Part shown: positions 26,101-39,899 of the stretch, piece by piece
Layout: each line of letters opens with the position of its first letter
Numbering within the stretch: the first letter of the stretch is position 1
Notes under the pieces: model-generated
The model's input: the letters and a program-made list of their open reading frames with translations, nothing else
Database searches by the model: none
What the model was told of the DNA's origin: nothing
Assembly: GCF_910592395.1 (NCBI RefSeq)
Contig: NC_088308.1
Span: forward strand, 2,048,001 to 2,112,000
Length of the DNA: 64,000 nucleotides
Direction of reading: 5' to 3'
From: Lineus longissimus
Lineage: Eukaryota > Nemertea > Pilidiophora > Heteronemertea > Lineidae
Translations under genes and position numbers: made by a program

Positions 26101-27307
26101 CTCCCCAACTGTAACTCAGTTAGCTGACTACCACACAGCCGCACTTACTTCGACTCTTTTGAAGGTGATTGTTAAATAACACAATATTAATGGCATATGA
26201 GGTACTAATGAAACGATATCATTGTTGGTATCTCATCGGCTGACCACTCAAATAACATCGTGCGTAAGCAGGGTTCCAGTCAACGAGCGTCACCTCAAAC
26301 AAATTGTACCCTTTTTCCCTCCATGTAAACCTTTGGACACTATACGTGAGGATCAGCTTGAACCATCTGGGTAGTTTAGTCAACAATATGTTCATTTTAC
26401 TGATAAAGTATTGAAATGAGGTAGACATCTGTGTCAATGTTATCGACAATACATTAATATGCCTGCGTACTGGATTATTTACAGGGACAAACGCTGGTGT
26501 ATTAGGCATTTTAATATTGTTGTGTTTTCTGGGTAATGAAATCCCGTACCATGTACATATGTGCAGCACAAACCATGGCTTGAAGAACACACTGTGTCCG
26601 TATCATAAAAGTGAATGTCTGGTCATATCACTCTCGAGTCAGGGACGGGACTCGCGGTAAACGTATTCAAATTATTTCTTATAGTGTACGAAGTACATGT
26701 AGGTAACAAGCAAGGCAAATTAGAAGCAGAGGAATGTCGATGAAACTTCAAGTTGAAATTAGCCTGTAAACATTGAATGTTTTCTGATAAATGGTTGTTA
26801 ATTAAAATCGTGTACATGTAGAATGCAGACACTTTAATTCTATAACGTTATAAAAACGTTTATACATTTTGCACGAAGTGTTAACCGATTCTCTGCATTC
26901 TTTATGAAAACCCGACATTAACCGACATTAAAACTCCTTGGAAAGCAATATCTTTGTGACAACATCAATAAAGTCTCGAGGCATATGGCAAAGAGATGAT
27001 ATTCATGGTGCGATGTTTTATTTACAATATATACTTTGAGGCGTCTATGATGATGTTGCTGGTGGTGGCAACGATCCTGCTGATGCTTGGGGAGCACTCA
27101 AATATAAATACCAAGTATACGATGTGGGGAAAGAACATTAAGTATCTTATGTCGTTATCTGCAATGCATATAAATATTTTCAGATCGTGTTACTGATAGT
27201 GTCTTCATAATCTTCTAGAAATCTGCCTTGTGGCACCGATCATTGCTGCATGCATGGAAACGCTCGACAGATATTAAGACTAAAGCTAGGAACAGACGGA
27301 GAGAAAT
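23191..27307. other. Gene-free stretch
   Basis: No gene is supported. The longest frame is 26219-26590 on the minus strand (123 codons) without family resemblance. A GC-rich patch at 25089-25170 contains an imperfect inverted pair, CGCCACCGCGCC (25095-25106) and GGTGCGGTGGCG (25155-25166). Confidence 0.5.
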
Positions 27308-27528
27308 GTGACTCGCTCTACCAAAACTCGGCGCTTGTCGCATCTGAACTCGACAGGTTGATACGGACTTGTTGTTCATCTCCCTATTGTAGACCTTTTG
27401 TGAAATCTATTACAAACCGATTTGGTCACATTTCACAAAAGGTCTACAATAGGGAAATGAACAACAAGTCTGTATCAACCTGTCAAGTTCAGATGCTACA
27501 AGCGCCTAGTTTTGGTAGAGCGGGTCAC
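27308..27528. mobile_element. 221-nt foldback element, copy 1
   Basis: Two 98-nt arms (27308-27405 and 27431-27528) are near-perfect reverse complements around a 25-nt loop. The outer ends are GTGACTCGCTCTACC and, inverted, GTGACCCGCTCTACC. AAAT flanks the element on both sides and could be a 4-bp target duplication. The second copy at 38618-38838 has the same length and structure and differs at about seven positions. The transcript would form a long hairpin. It has no coding capacity. The 102-codon frame at 27250-27558 runs through it and is not a gene. Confidence 0.92.
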
Positions 27529-30500
27529 AAATGTCAGCGAGAACATGGCGTAGACTGAGGTTATTTTAAAATCCTTTATAGGAAAAGGATTGTTTTGTTG
27601 AATTCGGTCACAAAACAATGCCACTGACGCCAACAAGTAAGCATGGTAATACATGTCCGTTGATTGATATTACATCATCCATTCATGAGCTTACGGGGTC
27701 TGACCCATTTCATTGTATTCACCAGACCCTCACTCTAATGATACAATTTGATTACATAACCAAAAAAGGCCGCGATTATTTTCCGTTCATGTTGTCAATA
27801 GTCACGTTTCATGTTTCACGTGAACTCAAAACAATCACGGCCATACTACATGTATATGTAGTTTAAAATCACTTACATCACTGACTTATAGAAGTCTATA
27901 TAAGTCAGTTCTTACATGTAACAAAATCATGAGCAATTTCGAGAATGGGTCAATTTCCATTTGACTGCCAAATTGAGGGATCAATTTACTCCAGTACATG
28001 AATACTCGGTCACCTCACATGCACAATATCTACATGGCTGTTGCGTGTGATGGGCCAACGAGTAAGTACATCACAAGATACATCTTCACAGGAGGGCCGG
28101 GAGCTCTCCCCGACGTGATCAAAATACCGAACAACACTCGAACAATTTGAAACTAAGGAATTAGATTGTCTGGAGATACAACCCGTATCGACCATACCGT
28201 CCCTCAGTTAATCTCGACAGCAATACCATGTGAATGGTCTTCCTTAGGAGTCTAATTGATAGTTTATGATGATGAATCTTGGTACATCTGCACATCATAC
28301 TAGTTTGATTGTCATTAGACATATTTTATACCAATCAGAGGTGAAATACACTGTAGTTGCTTGGGAGGAGACGTGCCATGGTCACCAATATAAAGCATAC
28401 CAATGGACAAGTGTAGGCAGGCAGTCCAGAATGACAGCCATGGCAATAGACGGATGAAATTTGTGTCCGACTACAACCATTCGTAAAAAGAACTCAGCGT
28501 CCATTTACTTATTGAAATCTCAATTCTGAAACCGACAACATATCACAGAGAGAATCCATGTATTAATTCCTGAGCTTGGGCTTCAGATGATGGTTACGAC
28601 ACTTCAAAACATCCTACACACACTACATGTACATGTAGTAGTTTGCAGTTGAAGTCTTGTCAGTGGCCCGAACATTGATTACTAATACATTCACAAGTAG
28701 GTGAGTTGGCCATTATGCCACTTTTTAAAAATATAAAATTCATAATGTCACATTTGAAGTACATGTGTAATGTGTTTTTGATGTTAATCTTGTTTTAACA
28801 CATGATAAGCGTACATTTATTCGCTTTATTCGGTTGCTGCGCCTTTGAACCATTAACTCACTCGGAGTAAGATGCAGATGATGACCATACATGTATTTTT
28901 AGATCATTTTTAGGACGAGGGGGTTTAATTTAACCCCAACCATGATTTGTATTCGGCAGCGATAAAATCGCCATTACTTGTATAAATACTTCGGGTTTTA
29001 CCAATATTTCGCCGTGTTTGCAGATATAAATCGCTGGATATTATCATGGTGAACTTGACAACGGATTAACTGGGTATGCTTTCATGCTTGTTTACTGCCC
29101 GAATTGACCTCATTGACACGGGGAAATATGTATTCGTTCTTTTATTACAGAAGGTCAGAAGCAATATTGATTTCGCTGAAATGGCTCATTCACAGTGTGT
29201 GTTGAATATGCACACATCTGGAAGTTTAGTGGTTCGTGTGATATTAATGTTACAGTAATCATCTCACCGAAATAAACTGAAATAAATCACCATGATTCTC
29301 CTTTATTGCTGCATGAAAAAAACCGGAGACCCCATTCGCCGGGCTTTTTGGTTCCCATGTTCTCACTTTGTGGTTTTGGGCAGCCACGGAGTAAGAAGAT
29401 CGCTCTCTCCCCGCCCCTCATTTATCTCCGCGCCTACACGTAATCACCTTGTACATGTATAACGTCCCAATGCAGAATAAGCATAATTTTGTGTTGTCTT
29501 AGATCCAGTTCAATTCAAGTCCCTGATCCACGAACGCCCGTGAGTAGCGCCGATTGATAAAACTGAACCGGACATAATGGATTCATTAAACAGTGTGGAA
29601 GTTTCACCGGTTTGTTGATTTGCTGCTATTGCCAATGTTACTTGTAGGCGATATGCCGCAACGCAGCACGAAACCAACTGGTAGGGTGTCGAGGGAATGC
29701 ATTGTTAACCAGATACGAAAGAACGTACGCGGGGAGGAACGCAAACTGAAAATGAATGGAGGCAGCGGGCCCCATGGGTTGACTAAGTAATGAATGATAT
29801 GATACTAGCTCTGACCATCCCGGCCCCCTGAGGTTGCATTAGATCCTTCTTACATGTAGTTGTAGCGGCCATATTCAACGTTTCTCAAGATTGATGTTGC
29901 AAAAGCGATGCTTTAAATAGTAACCCCTGCATCTTATTCGCAATGAATTTCCTTCTTTAATCTACTGAAAATGTGGCTCTAAAGAAACACTTGTTCAGAC
30001 ATTATAGCTGTTTAAGCAGAGTTTGGGAGTTTGGACAAAATCTATTCAACAAGGGCCGGTAGTATGCATGCACCCCTAATCCCAAAACTTACCCCCTGTT
30101 TGGGACCTGCATGCTTCGACAGCGCTTATCACCCAACCCAACAACGTCATCTCATATCTACATTGTAATATCTCGAATTTGCCTCCTCCAGTGGTCCCAT
30201 TTCAATCAGACCTATCTATGCAAGCATCCACGCAGGCAATCAGATGGGTTTCCGAGAGGAATATTTTAATCTGGTCTTGTTTGGAAACCCTAGTGAAGCG
30301 GAAATAAATGTCATGCTTCAGTAATGAACCAAACCAAGCTTTCTTATTTCTCAACGGTTTCATCAAGGATGATTTTCTTCGTTCGGCAGAAAGAGAATCA
30401 GCTTCATGATGTTTGGCGAACTGAATTCGACTGTCATTCACTCATCATGCAAAAACCTGAAACAGGAAATATCATGATCGGTTTTTCCTTTTTTACATAT

Positions 30501-30851
30501 TTGAAAAAGATATTTCGCATTGGCAAAGTTATTCAGCTGTGAAAAAACTCTGATGTGACTGATAAAGATGCTTTTTTAATCTCTCTGCTGTCAGCTCAGG
30601 CAAGGGACGAGGTAAACGTACATGTAGCCACAGTCAAACATTGCGTCAGAAATTGGCGGAGGCGCAAATGACTTGGTACGAGGCTGAGCCATCATTATGA
30701 CCAACATCACATGAACCGGAAATGGTAGGCCTTATTATTTGCACAATCGACATACAGGTGCTCAGGCCTAATAGAAATAATTGCGGGCGACTTGGATGGA
30801 TCGTTTTTGGTAGATTTCAAGTAATTCCTTATTGTAGGCGATGATATGAAT
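27529..30851. other. Gene-free stretch with small palindromes
   Basis: No gene is supported. A perfect 11-bp stem ACTGACTTATA/TATAAGTCAGT lies at 27880-27909 and an 18-nt perfect palindrome ACTACATGTACATGTAGT at 28622-28639. A GCATGCA..CCCAAAAC / GTTTGGG..TGCATGC hairpin is at about 30064-30115. A 65-codon frame (29593-29790) starts with a hydrophobic segment but has no other support. Confidence 0.5.
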
Positions 30852-30923
30852 GGTTCCATGGTGTAATGGTTAGCACTCTGGACTTTGAATCCAGCGATCC
30901 GAGTTCAAATCTCGGTGGAACCT
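30852..30923 (+). tRNA. tRNA-Gln (anticodon TTG)
   Basis: This is an intact 72-nt tRNA, decoding CAA glutamine codons in cytoplasmic translation. The acceptor stem GGTTCCA (30852-30858) pairs fully with TGGAACC (30916-30922), with discriminator T at 30923. The anticodon stem CTGGA/TCCAG encloses the loop CTTTGAA with TTG at 30885-30887. The B box GAGTTCAAATC is canonical. The sequence is almost identical to the animal tRNA-Gln consensus. No intron is present and CCA is not encoded, as expected in a eukaryote. A T6 run follows directly, so it is probably functional. Confidence 0.97.
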
Positions 30924-30925
30924 AA

Positions 30926-30931
30926 TTTTTT
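30926..30931 (+). terminator. RNA polymerase III terminator of tRNA-Gln
   Basis: Six T residues begin two bases after the tRNA, the usual position and form of a Pol III termination signal. Confidence 0.85.
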
Positions 30932-33639
30932 CAATATTTCTCGGATATCGAAAAGATACCTAATAGCACGGCCGAATTCAAAATTTTCTCGATTTTGTTA
31001 AAGGTTTGGGATTAGGATTGTGAAATAAGTTTGCGACAGACAAAGCTTTCGAAAATATTTCAATATCAAACACTGTGACCCTTCCGCACTGAACCAGTCG
31101 CAGTCTCAGCCCGCATAAAAATACCAGACCATTTTCCACGAAAGAGAGGTGACTGACACCGAGTCATCCATCATCCAACGCAGTAATCACAAAAACAATA
31201 CCTCAAATTAACACCGAGAAAAAACCCAAGAAACCCTATATGGTCAGCTGTGCGGAAATGAAGCTATGTAAATGTACAAGATGGTACATTCACCAGCACT
31301 GTTATTTTGGCCGCAGATGAACCCAGAGCAGCTTCTACCAAAAAACGTTAACTCGCTTTTTCGTTCACCCTAATAAGATTTCTTCCGTCTGCTTCTGAAA
31401 TAGAATCATATAATGCTCTAGCTGGACGCTGATATGATTTCCAATTATTGAGACCGTATAGAGATTTCGTCTCAGGGTTATCTGAGGGGGTTGTCATGCG
31501 GGAGGAAGCGTGGGCGTCTAGTTTATGATCCGGGTTTATGATATAATGCTATCAGAAATAGACCACAGAAGCTTACCCTCATTTCATAACTGCTTCCATT
31601 CTTTGTATTCGAGCATATTTCCTATCAACACACTTCCCCCTCACAAGCAGTTTTTACCCTATCCCCTCAAAATAGTCCTCCACGTAGGTAATAACTATAT
31701 ACGGCAAATAAATTTATGGGATCAATCTGTGATTTTTTTCACCAATGTCTCTCACCTCTCTTTAAAGCAAGCTGAGCTTGAAAAAGACAACAATTTATCA
31801 TTTTGCATACTCTTTCGGGAAGTTTATGTACATGAATATTACACGTACATGCTGAAAATACTGATCCATGTGTCTCTATATCGCTTACCTTTCAGTTACG
31901 GTGAGTAGCTAACAACGTCCCGACCGAGGTTTTAGCGCAACCAGATACATGTTTCTTTGTTACTGTTCTAAAATTGGAACGAACATCTCAACTAGAATGT
32001 AGACAGGCCTAAGAATAGGCATCGTAAAGGTCAAGGACTAAATGCTCGACATACTTATCAGTTACCTGCTTGTCAGACCAACGAGATTCAAACATAAAGC
32101 AGTTTGTACTTTTAGTAATTCAAACATTCTCGGGGAAGTTCTCTTCTTTCTGCTATCGAGTTAAAATACAGGTCGGTTGATGTCACATCGGGCTGTGATC
32201 TTTAGGTATTCTTCTCTTCACCACCGACAGCGTCTTTTCGACATTTGATCATCCGCCGGCCAGGTCGTTCTCCGCTATATTCTTGTTGGACAACAGCGGA
32301 CCCCTTCTCCTCCCGCCCACACCCGTGACAGCTTCCAGTACGTCTGTCCGAAAGACCAAAGAATTGCCAGTGGCAATCACGCTGATTTGTCTTCAGCTGG
32401 AAATGTATTTGACCGCGTGACAGCCTACGTTTGGCAATTTCTTGCCAACTCGTCATTCAATTTCTTGAAAACTTTTAAATAGTGTCTTGAACACCGACAC
32501 AAAAGCTTTCAAAAGAGATCAGATGATGCGAGGAAGAGATTTCCAAATTCTTTTACAGTTTTACAATTTTGAATGAACGTGAATGCCGAGGACTTTTTGT
32601 CCTGAGAGTCCCGGTTCTCACTCCAACGCCATATACAAAGAATTGACTTCGAGATGCGGAGTATATTGAAAACCACTGGTTGTACCAGAATAGGGACTTT
32701 CAGGCAGATCGGGTGTTGCATGAGGCAGAGTCAGAAGCAAATTAAACACGACACGCAGTCCCTGATGTTATGATTAAGTTCTCTATTATTCAAATTACCA
32801 AAACGTAATTGCTATCGACGATGTCGCATTAGACTTTACCATTAATTACTTCAATGAATTGGTGAAATTACCAAACGAAGTCCCACACCTTGTTCGAAGC
32901 CATATATCGGCCCTTTGGGGTTCGAATCTATCTCAGTGTGACATAGCAGTCTCATGGCATTCACCTCTGATTACTTCAACCGTCAAACCACCTGCACGCT
33001 ATTAGTTGAATTGGTAGGTAAGGCAAATTACTTTCAGGTAAAACTTGTATCGCTTTCTGCGCAGTTTGTCGTTTAAAGGCCAACTCCATTTGAAAATTGA
33101 GTTTGAATTAAACAAGTGTGTAAATACGCAATATGAATATGGATTTCAACAACTGCATTTGCGTGCAAACTAACTGCACTCAGGGCATTCGTTTCTTTCT
33201 TTTTACATAACCTACGAAAAAACACAGGGGAACGCGAACGGCGGAGGTCTTTTCAGCAGTCAACATGGATCTTCGTGCTCGATAATCTGACAGGAAGTGA
33301 GACTTTCTTCACTTTATGGATCTACACCTGTGGCCTTTCAACGGAGTCAGTAATTCAATTATGCCACCACCAGTCGCAGAGGATTTCACTGCATTTGCGG
33401 GTTGACAAGATTCAACACTGAGCGGGCACGCTGAGGCTTACAAGAGGATATTTTGCGATGGATCAGCTCCAGCGTCAGAAGTGAATCCGCACCTGTCTAA
33501 AAATGAAAGATTCCAGTGTACGGCCGAAATCTAAGGTGAAGCTGGCCTCTCTACAATGTAGCTATAAATCCCTGAAAAATAATGCGACTACCACAGCAGG
33601 GCTGAATTCAACGTTTTTCATCTTTCCGTTTCTCAGTGC
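30932..33639. other. Gene-free stretch
   Basis: No gene is supported. The longest frame is 31525-31908 on the plus strand (127 codons), AT-rich and without a family signature. No clear repeats. Confidence 0.5.
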
Positions 33640-33748
33640 CATTCATCATTTGGGAAAGTTGAAACACAGACTCGTTTTTCTTTGTTCTCTAGCTGTCTGT
33701 TGCATGTAAATACAAATATATGGAGAACAACCGCAGATGTTACAGCGG
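33640..33748. repeat. Dispersed repeat, copy C (partial)
   Basis: A shortened and diverged relative of 14201-14330 and 41620-41759. It shares TTTGGGAA.G.T.AAA, CGTTTTTCT.TGTT, TCTAGCTG.CT and GAACAACCGCAGATGTTACA. It ends GCGG instead of CCGG. The left part of the element is missing. Confidence 0.6.
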
Positions 33749-36700
33749 CTCCCGCATGTCTGCCATGTCGGCAAAAGCAAGACCAAGAAACAGAATCTCT
33801 TCTATCACAATGGCTTTAGAAGATTATCTGAAAGTCTCCTAATACCCATGAATACGCCGTTTCCATCAAAGACATTTCACATTCGTGTCAACTGTTCATG
33901 ATAATCATATCTGAGTTAAAGAGTGGGGTACAAATGACCAACATTGATCCCTCCCGCCTGGATAAGTCTCACAAAGTAAAGTAGACTGTGCATATTAGCC
34001 ACGGTGACCGCAAAGCTAACAGTAGCTAATGGCGATGTAAAAGCATTGATTTGATCAGGGATACCGATTATACACATGATATGTACATGGGATTGACTGT
34101 TCATGGATTGACTGATGTGACTTAATGGACGATTTGCCAGTTGACCCTTTGATAAGAACAATGGGAATTTAGGCGGCGGCCTGAATGAAGGTGCGAGCGG
34201 GCTTTGTTTAAAGACAATAGACTGTGTATGTAGGCTTGGTATGGATTGGTTAATCTTTCAACTTACTGTGAGGTGGAGGCAAAATAACATAATGTTTGAG
34301 GTGAAGCCAAGGTGAGACAAACAAACGGATGGGGAAATGGTAATGTGGATGTGTTCATGCAGTAGGATAACAATAAACAATACAGTTGAAAGGTCGACCC
34401 CAGCCAAGAAATGCACGAACGATGTATTGCGTCAGCATCTTCGCTGCATGGCTGCATCGAAATCGAAACACAGCATCATACAAACATACTTCTGTTTCTC
34501 AGACAGGTCTCAGCTGAAATATAGGCCTACTGCTTGTTACTGCGAGGTAGCGGGCAAGGTAAGGCCTATCTATAGACTCAAAACAAGTAGAAACAAATTG
34601 GTAAGCTGTTCGGGTATTTCACTTGCTTCTATTTGCCGCCTCACAGGTCGTCATGGACCCCGCAGTGAAAAGCTCGAGACAACGAGAGTTAATCACAAAA
34701 CTCAAGGTGATCTTGGTTTTGGTAATTCAATAATTTGATAGTTGGGGTTACCGTTGTATCACAAGAAGATGCCATCGTACCCCCAACACATTGCGTTGAA
34801 ATGTTACATGAGTTGGCATGATATGATTTTTCACAGCATTAATATTCCCCTGAACCGACGCTGAAGGGCAGCAAACGCTCAAGGGGTGCTCTACTCAACA
34901 CTGCTTGCACAATTGGAGTCAGGTCCACCTAAACTGTATTTCGCACACGGCAATAGGATCGCGAACGAATTGCTACAGGTAGTCGAGCACTTCTGCATTT
35001 GTGTGCACTGCATGGTCACCTGCCAGGGACGGCGAAGGAGAAAAGGAAACAAGTCCAATGCCGACACTGACCGATTTTCTTTCTCAGTGCAAATAACACT
35101 ATATGCCTGGCTATCTGCTGGTGTATTTAATTTTTTCTACCTTGGTATTCCATGCAAATGAATTGCTGCAAGGTATAACATATACATACAACCGTATACA
35201 CGGATATCAGTTTCTGATATTATATCTGGCTCCGGATAGCCTACCTTTCAACGAAGCAGCCCGACTTGTCTTCAGTGCAATTGAGATTGGCTAAGGACCT
35301 AATTTACCTCAAGAAATATTCGGTACATCAGGAAATATTCGGTCAGATGGTATTCATTCTCTCTATTCGTATAACGGGTCATGAATGAAATCCCCTTGTA
35401 TTGCAGTACTCCAGAGACATACGCGATCTTCTTACCAATTAACAAACTTCAGGACGAGGGGAAAATCTAACACTATCGCGGAATGTTGCTCTCGGTAGCT
35501 TAACAGCGATGCACTGTCGGTAGCTTTGCGATGCATTGTAGTACCGTACATTTTAACTGCTCGTCCATGCCGTAAGAGACTCAACGAATGTTTGGCTACC
35601 AATGGCAAATGGCCTTTAAAGTATAATACATGTTCGAAAAAATTCATTAGTGGCAAGTATAGGCTGAAGTGATGAGAGGTAAAAGGCCACCAGCAAGCTC
35701 ACATCACGGCGTGATATTGTACCGATGTTTATGACCAGCATTGATCTGGTAGACTTTGTCCCACAAAGTTAATGGCTTGCTGTACATTTTGAATGCATGG
35801 ACTGAATATTGGCAAAGTCAACAGTAGCAGCTGGCTCAACGTGCAAGTTGCACAGGCCAAACAAAATATGTCGACTCGCCAATAATATGGCATATTTTAT
35901 TCTTCTGCCAGTGACTCCTGTGCTAACTGTTATAGTGAAAACAGTAAATATTTTCATACAAAATGCCACGACGTGTCCAGGAAAATGCTCACTCTGTATA
36001 TTTATCGCGAATGGCACTGTGTCAATATACATCATATATTCTCGTTTTACCGATCTTTTTGTAGCTAGTTGCTGGAGCTTTGTCACGGAGGTTCTCTACG
36101 CAATGGTACATGGCTGCAGGTTTTGTTTACTAGTTTAAGACAGGTAAGAAGGTGATGGCAAGAACCACGAAAGCGATGATAAAACACTCTTTATAGGTCA
36201 AAATAAAGTTTGGAAAAACTCTAACAATCGGTCGATACATGATACTGTTGCTCGTCACATGAAGCTGCAGAATCATTCTCTGGTCTATGGTTCAATTAAG
36301 AAGGCTTTTGTGACATTCTGCAGATAAGACTTACTTAAAATGGCTTTATGAGAGAGCATCTGTCGCACTAGAATATTCCGAAACATATCAGACATATAGT
36401 AAATAAGGTTGCCTTGACATTGGTCTGCTTTGTACACAAAACATCGACGTTATCACCAACTTTGAAGCCACCAGAGTCTTAATTATCAAAACGCGACATT
36501 TCGCCAGTAGCAAACAGCTGAGAAGGCAATCAACCGCCGCTATAGATGTTTGGTGTGATTCGAAATAAAACCATTTTAGAATCAGTCTACATGTATCTCA
36601 CCCAGATAGGTAGCTAAGGTAAAATTAATAACGTTAATAATAACAAGGCGAGTACGTGTATTTAAATACTCACCTTATGGCATAGGACCGTCCTTTCACC

Positions 36701-38617
36701 TCAAGCTTTTTGCAATAAAGGATCCGTTGCATTCTTTCTCATTGCTGGTGATATAGGATTACGATGTATTCGATGAAGAACGGATTTTTATATCAATAAG
36801 TTGGGACTATCAAGGTTTCTGTACATGACCCGACACAAAATAATACCTTGGCGAATATTATCTCTCTCCGCCTAGGGATTTATTTGAGAGCCATTCACTT
36901 GCAAATCACATATCATCATGTATTTCCAGATGGCGAAGGATCAAAACGGTCACACGACCAAAAGGAGTATCGACATCCATTAAAAATCACACTCTAACTG
37001 GATGTGCCCACGGCTGAAGAGTTCAATCAGATGGCTAAGAGATGGATATTTTCGTAAAATTACTTTTTCGGATGTTTCGAACAGGCTTTCAAATTGATGG
37101 TACATGTGCGTTAAAAATGAGGATACGATTTTGGAACCTCACACTGAAAAAGTCTGTTAATAGTTAACATTCCTTTAGATATAAAGGAAAAAGGCTTCCA
37201 GGAAATTGAGAGGCACATGTAGATTACAACCTGTTTGACCTCTAAGGTCCCCTGTGATTGGCTCGTCTTCACCTCAAGACGGCGAGTGATTGGTTCAAGT
37301 TTGAAGATAGCGCCGATGACGAAGGTATCAGGGCTTCTGATTGGTCCATTAATGCGAAATGCAGTTTTAATGTAAAGCGAATATCTCTGAATGATAAAGC
37401 AGGTCGAGTTGAAATGACTAAACCCACCCTCCTTACACATCTTCACTCAAGAGCAGTACAACATCAAAAGCTGTTACTAAGTATCCGTCAGTAGGTTATT
37501 TTCTCACTTTGGTATTCTCGATGCATTTTCTATCGAGCCCTCAAATGAGCACTTTGCCGGGAAGTTCCAACACAATAGGCACTTCCACATCATTATCGAA
37601 ATAGAAACATGAAAAATTCACCTCACAATGCACGCAACCCCTCGCTTATTCGCCTCTGTTTGCCTCGCTATATGCAATATCAATTTAATACCGGTACTGA
37701 TGGTGAGAAATGGATTCCGCCGAGACCAGCTGAAGAACATTGCTATTAGTCTAAGAGTTAGCAATCAGACATTTTGCGCTATCAATGCAATGAGAGGAAT
37801 CTTAACGGCTGTTCATTATTTCATATGCCACGCGAAGACTGTCTGGTGCATTATTCATTCTCTGGCTAATATATACATTTATATGTCCATGTCAGACACA
37901 ATTTTGGATAACAAACAGGCTAAGAGTCTTGGAACGTGTTACCATATGTCCTTAACAGGAGTGGGGTCTGACTACCGGCCATTGGCTGGTGTTCCACTGG
38001 ACATGTACCTTTCTTTGGCGACACGCCGGCAAATTAGCCTGGATCTTTCCAAGTGGCCCTGGATCCAGGTCTGACGTCTTGAAACCTGCACCACTTTCCT
38101 GATTCACTGCTACCAATGAACGTAATTGCAGCTTCAATGAATTCCAATCAATTTTGTGAGACCTCTTACCGTTAATACGCTATAATAGGCGAGCGATTAG
38201 TCCTAACTATCGCCTTCTCGAAATTGCACGACATCCATTTCCTATGTATAAATAACCGACTGTACATATACCGTACATGTATATCTCTAACCTGAAAGCT
38301 TTTTAAATTATTCATTTTCAATTGGAATTCAAGTCAACGAGTTGACACCAACACGCATCTCCCTGATAAGCAGCCTTTCTTCATCATCGGTTCGCGCCAT
38401 CAAAGCAACGCTAATGAAGACGCTCAGACAAACTCACTAATAATTCCAAGTCATCTGTCCTGGGTTGTCTGCTTGAAAAACACATGGACTCGTGGTCGAC
38501 CTCTTCACTCTTTAACAAATAAAGGTTGAGACGAAAAATGGTTTCCTCCCATGATTTCAACAGAAACTCAGACTCAGGAGACTCTCTTCTGAAAACTAGG
38601 AGCAATCTCGGAAAAAT
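33749..38617. other. Gene-free stretch
   Basis: No gene is supported. Frames of 133 codons (34337-34738), 105 and 109 codons on opposite strands (35769-36138) and 148 codons (37628-38074) are present. None shows a known domain or consistent splice signals. Confidence 0.45.
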
Positions 38618-38838
38618 GTGACTCTCTCTACCAAAACTAGGCGCTTGTCGCATCTGAACTTGACAGGTTGATACGGACTTGTTGTTCATTTCCCTATTGT
38701 AGACCTTTTGTGAAATCTATTACAAACTGATTTGGTCACATTTCACAAAAGGTCTACAATAGGGAAATGAACAACAAGTCCGTATCAACCTGTCAAGTTC
38801 AGATGCGACAAGCGCCTAGTTTTGGTAGAGCGGGTCAC
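38618..38838. mobile_element. 221-nt foldback element, copy 2
   Basis: Same architecture and orientation as copy 1: arms 38618-38715 and 38741-38838 around a 25-nt loop. It is flanked by AAAT on each side. By eye about seven substitutions separate the copies over 221 positions, with no indels, so the two insertions are young or have been homogenised. No coding capacity. Confidence 0.92.
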
Positions 38839-39532
38839 AAATATGCACTGTCTACGAGTTTGTGGTAACCAGTGTTTGGTACAGACGACCTTTTCTGCAA
38901 AAGTCATTATTCTCCTTTGGGGAAGGGTACTATTTTAAACTTTCTTCCTGGGGTATATAAGGGAAATAGCTTGGTTTAACGACAGTATGGAGCGAAGGCG
39001 TTGATTGCTCCTGCACTAACCTGCTGCTGCCGGCCACGAGGCTCTCTATACGATTTCGAGCCATTAAAGTACACCTTCCCCCTGAGGTTTTTCTAACATT
39101 TTCCTCACACCCGATGCCCACGCCAGGACAAAGAAGCCATAAAAACTCACATGCCATGTCTGGTATCTGCCCATTTCGCCTTAACCTTATTCGCCTTATC
39201 CAATTTTGCCTTCTCCCATTTAGCCTTCTCCTAACTTGCCTTTTCTCAATTCGCCTTCTACGATTTCGCCATCGTCTTATCTCGCCTTTGTTCCAATTGG
39301 CCTTCTTCCCAACTCGCCTTCCTCTCATCTTGCCTCATCCTAGTTTGCCTTTTCTTATTTCGCCTTTGTCCTATTCTGCCTTGGTTCCATCCTGCCTTAT
39401 CTCATCTTGCCTTTTCTTGATTGACCTTTGTGTCAATTCGCCTTCTTCCCATTTTGCCTTCTCCCGTTTCGCCATATCTCACCTCGCCTTTTATCAATTC
39501 CCCTTCGTTAAGCAAGGGGTCTATTATTCGCA

Positions 39533-39543
39533 GGGGGGGGGGG
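39533..39543 (+). repeat. Poly-G run of 11
   Basis: Eleven consecutive G residues lie just inside the left arm of the large foldback. Confidence 0.9.
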
Positions 39544-39899
39544 CAGTGTCTTGAGTAGTTTAATGATTCTGTTCAAAAAAACTTTGGTACTTGTATTATC
39601 TCATGCTAAGTTATAGCATTGCTGTGAATGAAGAACATCAAACGTACCAAAACCATCTAAAGGGAACACTGCGTGGGACGTTCTTGAGAGCTAACTCGTT
39701 CTGTGAGAAGGCCTCATAATTCCCCAATGATCAAAGGAATACATCTTCCAGATTGCTGTATTTGAATAGGCCTATTGACCATAGTCCATAATAAAAGAAC
39801 TTCAGAAGCACTCACACTTTGAATGATCAATAAAATACTTAGCACCCCCATCCCTCCTATATAGTACCAGGTCACAAGTCTTACTCATTAGAGAATGCC

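Noticed and set aside
32915-32932. GGGGTTCGAATC, B-box-like word
   Set aside because: No A box or paired arms around it; a single 11-mer match is expected by chance.
35769-36138. Hydrophobic frames on both strands, considered as membrane exons of the stargazin-like gene
   Set aside because: No phase-1 splice borders with polypyrimidine tract and no family signature; AT-rich composition explains the hydrophobicity.
37628-38074. 148-codon plus-strand frame
   Set aside because: Starts with a hydrophobic segment but has no domain, no conserved cysteine pattern and no convincing splice signals.
39114-39554. 146-codon Phe/Leu/Pro-rich open frame (and the 177-codon minus-strand frame at 40260-40793)
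   Set aside because: Both arise from the tandem units of the foldback arms; low-complexity translation in opposite strands of the two arms.
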